A stretch of DNA of 7,068 nucleotides from Phycisphaerae bacterium (GTDB lineage: Bacteria; Planctomycetota; Phycisphaerae; UBA1845; PWPN01), in contig JAPKGY010000146.1 of assembly GCA_026647385.1 (NCBI GenBank), positions 1-7,068 of the forward strand, given 5' to 3'. The first letter of the stretch is position 1; each line of letters begins with the position of its first letter. This document shows positions 1 through 4,302 of the stretch, piece by piece. The position numbers and the translations under genes are program-made. The notes under the pieces are model-generated. The model did no database searches. It worked only from the letters and a program-made list of their open reading frames with translations, and was not told where the DNA came from.

Positions 1-497
1 TACAAGACTCCCGACCATCAGTTAGGCGTTGCCGCCCCGCTCAAATGGGCAGATGATGAGGCAGCGCAAACCCCGGCGATGGGTGGCGCCGCAACGTTCA
101 CATCAGCAACGTGACCTGCGGCAAGGCGAAACAGGCGGTGCGCATCGTCGGCCTGCCGGAACAGGCCGTCGAGAATGTAACCCTCGAAAACGCGATCGTG
201 TACGCGGATGCCGGCATCACCCTGGCCGACGCCGAGGGAATCAACCTGATCGGATCCGCGATAACCCCGACGCAGGGACCCGTCGTTCAGGTGAAGGACT
301 GCAAGAACGTCCGTATTCGAAAGATGGCCTGCCCGCCGGGGGCGGACCCATTCCTCGACGTACAGGGGGGCGGCACAAACGTGCGCCTGATCGGCTGCGA
401 TCTGTCGAAGGCGAAGCAGGCGATCCACGCGGGCCCCGGCACGGATGTTCGGTCGGTCAGCGTGGAACCGGAACCGGCCTGCCAACCGAGGGACTGA
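1..497 (+). CDS. GH28 / polygalacturonase-like beta-helix protein, C-terminal fragment with an apparent frameshift
   Basis: This is the 3' end of a gene entering from the left edge; the stop is TGA at 495-497. GH28 enzymes hydrolyse pectic or related glycosidic bonds, usually outside the cytoplasm. Frame 1 (from base 1) reads YKTPDHQ..., then EAAQTPAMG, and hits a stop at 112-114. Frame 3 has tandem TGA stops at 54-59, then reads RRNVHISNVTCGKA, RIVGLPEQAVENVTLENA and further short beta-helix rungs such as VQVKDCKNVRI. The order 'TP - RNVHISNVT - GLPE - VENVTLEN' is typical of the C-terminal part of GH28 proteins, and it is split between the two frames. Adding one G to the run at 81-83 would join them (TPAMGWRRNVHISNV) into one reading frame across 1-497. 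The catalytic Asp residues would lie outside the window, so activity cannot be judged. A GTG at 111 could be miscalled as a start; it falls inside the conserved NVTC segment. A generic right-handed beta-helix protein is the alternative. Confidence 0.72.
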
Positions 498-521
498 GCG
501 GGTGGGAATCGCGGGGATCAT

Positions 522-567
522 CGCTCGTCGCTGTGGCGAGCGCTGAAGCCCGCGGCTCTGTCGCGGG
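522..567. terminator. Two GC-rich hairpins between convergent genes (candidate bidirectional terminator)
   Basis: The gap between the stop of the beta-helix gene (497) and the stop of rsmJ (612, opposite strand) holds two perfect stems. The first is CGCTCG (522-527) with CGAGCG (537-542) and a 9-base loop. The second is CCCGCG (549-554) with CGCGGG (562-567) and a 7-base loop. The position between converging genes suits termination on both strands. Neither stem is followed by a clear T tract on either strand, so classical intrinsic termination is not proven. They could also be copies of a dispersed intergenic repeat. Confidence 0.45.
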
Positions 568-611
568 ATGTCAGTCCTATGCGTTTCATGAGCCCTTGCG
601 AGCTGTGAGAA

Positions 612-1388
612 TCATTTCGACGCGGCGACACGGGGATACACGTCGTAGCGGACGATCTTGCCTTTGTAGCAGAAGGCCGGCGGCTTCAGCAGGTTCGGCG
701 CTCGCGGCGGACGCTTCACCACGACGCGGCCCCGGGTAAAGGTCAGCGCGACGCGGAGGAGCTCGCCGGCATCGAGATCGTCGCCGGCCACGAGTCGGCA
801 CAGGCGCATTTCCTTCTTGACCAGGGCGGTCTTGACCTGGTGCGGAAACATCGGATCGATGTAGGTCACGTCCGGCTGATCGCCTTCGCCCAGGTCGGCC
901 AGATAATCGCGGGCGTCACCGCGGACGAGGCGGATTCGCTCCACGAGCGGTCCGACGACGGAATCGCCGGCCGCCCGTTCCAGGCCGTCGGCCAGCAGGG
1001 CGGCGATGGCCGGCGAACGCTCCACCGCAGTCACCCGACATCCAAGACAGGCCAATACGAAAGCGTCGCGCCCCAGACCCGCGGTCGCGTCCACAATATG
1101 CAACGGCGAGCCCTTGAATCCGACCGCCCGGGCGATGAGCTGGCGGGTGGACGCAAGTTCGCGCAGGCGCCGCCGCATCGCGCCCGCCAGGAAATCCACG
1201 TACACCGGCCCAGCCTGTTTCGGACCGACCGGACGCAGCTCGATGCGTTGGGTCGTGACCACAAGCAGTGCGTCGAACGCCTCGGCGTCCGAACCCGTCA
1301 CCGGCAATCCCAACGCATGGGCCAGCCCAGCCGTCCGCGAACGCAGCCCGGCGGACTCAGATTCAGCGGCAACGCCAACACGTCCCAA
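612..1388 (-). CDS. rsmJ: 16S rRNA (guanine-1516-N2)-methyltransferase RsmJ
   Basis: This cytoplasmic enzyme transfers a methyl group from S-adenosylmethionine to N2 of G1516 in 16S rRNA, near the 3' end of the small subunit RNA. The 258 residues match the usual family length (about 250). Visible hallmarks are PVYVDFLAGAMRRR (61-74), the SAM-binding motif DATAGLGRDAFVLA (100-113), the acidic ribose-contact strand VERSP (122-126), the DPMFP catalytic motif (178-182) followed by KKEMR (191-195), and the late strand VVVKRP (222-227). All are diagnostic of RsmJ. The start is TTG at 1388-1386. An in-frame TAA lies six codons upstream, and GGGGAG (plus strand 1397-1402) sits 8 bases before the TTG, so this start is well placed. 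An ATG just upstream is in another frame and soon stops. The gene follows the U32 gene on the same strand with a 109-base gap and could be co-transcribed with it. Confidence 0.95.
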   Translation of the reverse strand: MGRVGVAAESESAGLRSRTAGLAHALGLPVTGSDAEAFDALLVVTTQRIELRPVGPKQAGPVYVDFLAGAMRRRLRELASTRQLIARAVGFKGSPLHIVDATAGLGRDAFVLACLGCRVTAVERSPAIAALLADGLERAAGDSVVGPLVERIRLVRGDARDYLADLGEGDQPDVTYIDPMFPHQVKTALVKKEMRLCRLVAGDDLDAGELLRVALTFTRGRVVVKRPPRAPNLLKPPAFCYKGKIVRYDVYPRVAASK

Positions 1389-1497
1389 GCGAACGACTCC
1401 CCATTAATCACTGCCACAACCAGAGGCACCCATCCGAGCGGGCCTCAGCGAGACCGGTCCCACCCGGCGCGCAGGCACCACTACCATCCACAGCTTC
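1389..1497 (-). other. Short intergenic leader between the U32 gene and rsmJ
   Basis: These 109 bases separate the U32 stop from the rsmJ start. They contain the rsmJ ribosome-binding site and one weak stem-loop: GGCCTC (1441-1446) with GAGACC (1450-1455) around a 3-base loop, with one G-U pair when read on the minus strand. I see no convincing sigma-70 promoter and no T-tract terminator. That leaves co-transcription of the two genes possible but unproven. Confidence 0.35.
1397..1402 (-). promoter_or_regulatory. Shine-Dalgarno site deciding the TTG start of rsmJ
   Basis: On the minus strand the bases read GGGGAG, 8 bases before TTG (1388-1386). This is the only good purine-rich site in front of this frame after the in-frame TAA. 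It supports initiation at the rare TTG codon rather than at a later internal codon. Confidence 0.6.
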
Positions 1498-4050
1498 TCA
1501 CCACCACTTCCACGTCCCGCGAACCACCCGGGCCCGGACAATCCGCTCCACGCGCTTCACCACTTCCGCGGCCGATCCGCCCGCCAACAGATCCGTATAC
1601 GCGGTCAGCAGCGCTCTCACCTGCTCCGGGGATTCGTCGAGCAGTTCGATCCGCACGTCACCGACGCCCGCGCGCTCGAACCGCAGCCACACGTCGGCGG
1701 CGGACTGGACCTGGCCGTTGAATACCGTGGTGCGTCCAGCCATATCGACGAATACCGGATGCTCGACGTTCAGACGATCGCGCAACCGGATCTCGTGACG
1801 CCGACACGGCTGCCCGCACTCGCGGCAGCTATTCCCGGCGGACAGAACGGCCGCCGCGAGGCAATGAGCCAGGTGGAACATCGGCACATGCGTATGGAAC
1901 ACCGCTTCCAGGGCGACACCGGGCACAGCCGACCGCAGCGCAAGCCATTGATCGGCGTTCAGGTCCAGGCCCGGCGCGATCCGCCCCACGCCCATCCGCG
2001 CGAGAAGCCCGACGCTCAACTCGTTTGCGAGGTTGAGCGAATAATCGGCGACCAGCAGCACCCGCGGAGCCCGTTTGTGCAGGACGTGCAGCGAGCCGAG
2101 ATTCCGCACCAGGACCACATCGGGACGAAGCTCCAGGAGTTGATCCAGGTGGCCGCCCTCGCCGGGCATCAGGATGCGCGGCGCAGCCAGCGCGACGGGT
2201 ATGCCGGCGGATCGCGCGGTGTCAACCGCCCTGCCGATCGCGGTCATATCGTCGAGGTCGAGGTAGATTGCTCCGCGCGGGCACTCTGCGGAGGCACACC
2301 CATCGAGCACGGCCGGCAGTTGGTCTTCGCGACGCACGAGCACGTGAAGCCGCGGCCGTCCGTCGGAAACGGGCTCGACCGGACCGATCACCTCGGCGCG
2401 CAACACCACCAGAGCACCGGGGTTCACGACCGCGTGCCGGCTACCCTCGCGCCGACCGGCCAGCAGCGCTTCAACGACCCGGCGGCGAAGATCGTTCAGC
2501 ACACTCTTGGGCACAAGGACGCCCACGCTCTCAACCGGGCCCTCCGGTCCCGCCAACGAAACCGATCCGAGCATGAACGGTGTGTCGCCGAGACGATTGA
2601 GCTGGGAGCGCAAGCCCTCGACCGTCAGCGGATGTTTGATCGCATCCTGAACCGGCTCCGCAATCTCGGCGCAGGCCTCGTGACCGTTTGAATCACGAGC
2701 CCGGAGCACCAACCGCCGATCGGCGGAGACCTCAACGGCAAAACGGATCGGCTCGCGTCGAACGACGACGTCGCGGCTGTACGTACTCTCCAGACGCCGC
2801 CGGACAGCCGGGTCATCGGTCTTCCATACGACGCTGCCGATTTCGATCGCAGACAGCCGCACGTCGTCGCGACCGAATGTGATCTCGACGCGAGGCCGGG
2901 ACGGCAGATCCCCGCTTTTCGGAGCACCCGCGGACGCGACGGAGTACACGCGTCCCCCCTGCTCCGGGCGATCGGGTCTGCCGGCATCGAACACGACGCC
3001 GTCGCCGGGCTTGATCGGATGGGTCCCGAGGTCCGGTGCGAGTTCGACGATGACTCCTCGCGCCGTACGGCCAACCGCCGTTCCGACGCGCGTGCCGCGG
3101 CTCGCGGGAAACCGCCCTTCGACCAGATCGCGAGGGCGGGGCCCGTCCAGGAACCCGTGCGTGAACCCCCGCGAAAAACCCTGGGTCAGATCGTCCCGCT
3201 GCCGCCGCGAGCCTCGAAAGGGTCGTCCCTCCATCGCGGCATCGATTGCTTCGCGATAGACCCGCGTGGCGGCCGCCACGTAGTCGGCGTCCTTGAGGCG
3301 CCCTTCGATCTTGAAGTTGCGTACGCCGGCAGCCACAAGATCGGCGATGCGATCGTACGCAGCCAGATCCTTGGGGCTCAACGGATAGGCTCTGCCGTCG
3401 GGCGAGCGCGGGCGGCCGTCGACGAGAAGTGGATACGGAAGCCGGCACGCCTGCCCGCACTCGCCGCGATTGGCGCTGCGCCCCCATAACGACTCACTCG
3501 CAAGGCACTGGCCGCTGAAGGAGATGCACAATGCACCGTGGACGAAGACTTCCAGCTCGACGCGCGTCCGACTGGCGAGCCCGGCCATGTCCGCGATCGA
3601 CAATTCGCGAGCGAGAATAACCCGCCGAACGCCGAGCGATTCGAGCAGAGCGATGCCCTCCGGCTCGGTCTGCGTCGTCTGCGTGGACGCATGGACCGGC
3701 AGCGTGGGACACATCGTGCGGACAAGCCGCACGAGCCCCAGGTCCTGCACGATCACGGCGTCGGCGCCGGCCGTCGCGATGTCAGCCACAAAAGCGGCGG
3801 CACGGTCGAGTTCATCGGGAAAGATCAGCGTGTTGAAGGCGACGTAGCCGCGCACGTTGCGCGCGTGCAGGTGGTCCATCAGCCGGGGCAGTTCAGCCCG
3901 CGTGAAATTGGCGGCCCGCCGCCGGGCATTGAAGTCCTCCAGGCCAAAGTACACGGCGTCCGCCCCATTGGCGACGGCCGCGCGCATGGCGTCCGCGTCT
4001 CCGGCGGGCGCGAGCAGCTCAGGCAACGGCGTTCGTGCTTCAACGGCCAT
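1498..4050 (-). CDS. U32 family protein (RlhA-like, DUF3656-containing) with duplicated barrel
   Basis: This 850-residue cytoplasmic protein belongs to peptidase family U32. Characterised members include RlhA (23S rRNA C2501 hydroxylation), TrhP (tRNA U34 hydroxylation) and UbiU/UbiV; the last two carry a 4Fe-4S cluster. The first barrel opens with ELLAPAGDADAMRAAVANGA (11-30). It carries the U32 signature EVFVHGALCISFSGQCLAS (167-185) and then GRSANRGECGQACRLPY (190-206), giving four likely cluster ligands: C175, C182, C198 and C202. FKIEGRLKD follows at 246-254. Residues about 430-550 resemble DUF3656. Residues about 565-822 repeat the barrel in diverged form, ending in a second cysteine cluster: C730, C742, C745 and C749. 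The protein is longer than E. coli RlhA (653) but in the range of long DUF3656-type U32 proteins. The start is ATG at 4050 with only a weak GGTGG ahead. Despite the family name, rRNA or tRNA hydroxylation is a more likely role than proteolysis. The exact substrate cannot be read from sequence. Confidence 0.93.
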   Translation of the reverse strand: MAVEARTPLPELLAPAGDADAMRAAVANGADAVYFGLEDFNARRRAANFTRAELPRLMDHLHARNVRGYVAFNTLIFPDELDRAAAFVADIATAGADAVIVQDLGLVRLVRTMCPTLPVHASTQTTQTEPEGIALLESLGVRRVILARELSIADMAGLASRTRVELEVFVHGALCISFSGQCLASESLWGRSANRGECGQACRLPYPLLVDGRPRSPDGRAYPLSPKDLAAYDRIADLVAAGVRNFKIEGRLKDADYVAAATRVYREAIDAAMEGRPFRGSRRQRDDLTQGFSRGFTHGFLDGPRPRDLVEGRFPASRGTRVGTAVGRTARGVIVELAPDLGTHPIKPGDGVVFDAGRPDRPEQGGRVYSVASAGAPKSGDLPSRPRVEITFGRDDVRLSAIEIGSVVWKTDDPAVRRRLESTYSRDVVVRREPIRFAVEVSADRRLVLRARDSNGHEACAEIAEPVQDAIKHPLTVEGLRSQLNRLGDTPFMLGSVSLAGPEGPVESVGVLVPKSVLNDLRRRVVEALLAGRREGSRHAVVNPGALVVLRAEVIGPVEPVSDGRPRLHVLVRREDQLPAVLDGCASAECPRGAIYLDLDDMTAIGRAVDTARSAGIPVALAAPRILMPGEGGHLDQLLELRPDVVLVRNLGSLHVLHKRAPRVLLVADYSLNLANELSVGLLARMGVGRIAPGLDLNADQWLALRSAVPGVALEAVFHTHVPMFHLAHCLAAAVLSAGNSCRECGQPCRRHEIRLRDRLNVEHPVFVDMAGRTTVFNGQVQSAADVWLRFERAGVGDVRIELLDESPEQVRALLTAYTDLLAGGSAAEVVKRVERIVRARVVRGTWKWW

Positions 4051-4082
4051 CAGGCACAGCCACCACGAAGGACAACCCGCAC

Positions 4083-4088
4083 ATCATA
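4083..4088 (-). promoter_or_regulatory. Possible -10 element ahead of the U32 gene
   Basis: The minus strand reads TATGAT, one mismatch from the TATAAT consensus, 32 bases before the ATG at 4050. This is an AT-rich island in a very GC-rich gap and is correctly placed for a short leader. No good -35 box lies 16-18 bases upstream, so the call is weak. Confidence 0.28.
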
Positions 4089-4163
4089 CCGCCAGGCTGC
4101 ACTTTCGCGCACTCGTGGGGCGCACCTCCGCGGCCAGGCGCCCACGCGGGGCGGTGGTGACGG

Positions 4164-4198
4164 GTCACGAACCACGCCCAGAGGATGTGGTTCGTGAC
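4164..4198. repeat. 12-bp perfect inverted repeat with 11-base loop
   Basis: GTCACGAACCAC (4164-4175) and GTGGTTCGTGAC (4187-4198) are exact reverse complements around an 11-base loop. The structure begins about 105 bases past the stop of the amidase-like gene and ends 113 bases before the U32 start. Likely roles are a terminator for the upstream gene, although no T tract follows on the minus strand, or an operator for the U32 gene. A nearby GTGAC (4157-4161) can pair instead with GTCAC (4164-4168), giving an alternative fold. Confidence 0.7.
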
Positions 4199-4206
4199 TC
4201 GACATT

Positions 4207-4241
4207 CCCGCCGGCGCGTGCCGCACCTGCATACCGGCGGG
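4207..4241. repeat. 8-bp inverted repeat downstream of the amidase-like gene
   Basis: CCCGCCGG (4207-4214) and CCGGCGGG (4234-4241) are exact reverse complements around a 19-base loop. The loop itself contains a GTGC/GCAC pair. It lies about 60 bases past the stop of the amidase-like gene and 8 bases from the larger 4164-4198 inverted repeat, so together they may act as a tandem terminator. GC-only palindromes arise easily in such DNA, hence modest confidence. Confidence 0.35.
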
Positions 4242-4302
4242 CGGACCGTTTCCGATTCCCGAGCATCAAGCGGAAGGCCTCTCCGCGAGCGGCGATCGAT
4301 CG

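Larger units (their letters stand above)
4051..4302. other. Intergenic region between the secreted amidase-like gene and the U32 gene
   Basis: These 252 bases separate two minus-strand genes. They hold, in minus-strand order, an 8-bp inverted repeat (4241-4207), a 12-bp perfect inverted repeat (4198-4164) and a possible -10 box (4088-4083). Open frames crossing the gap show no recognisable motif and overlap the flanking genes, so I call no gene here. Confidence 0.5.

Noticed and set aside
111..497. Treating the GTG at 111 as the true start of a 128-residue small protein
   Set aside because: It would begin in the middle of the conserved NVHISNVTC segment, which continues upstream in the same frame to about base 84 and then in frame 1.
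29..739. 236-codon plus-strand frame running across the beta-helix gene end and into rsmJ
   Set aside because: It crosses the stop of the GH28-like gene and two hairpins, is very Arg/Gly-rich, and shows none of the beta-helix pattern seen in frame 3.
840..2691. Plus-strand open frames (840-1721 and 1759-2691) opposite rsmJ and the U32 gene
   Set aside because: They are antisense to two confidently identified genes, Arg/Pro/Gln-rich and without recognisable domains or ribosome-binding sites.
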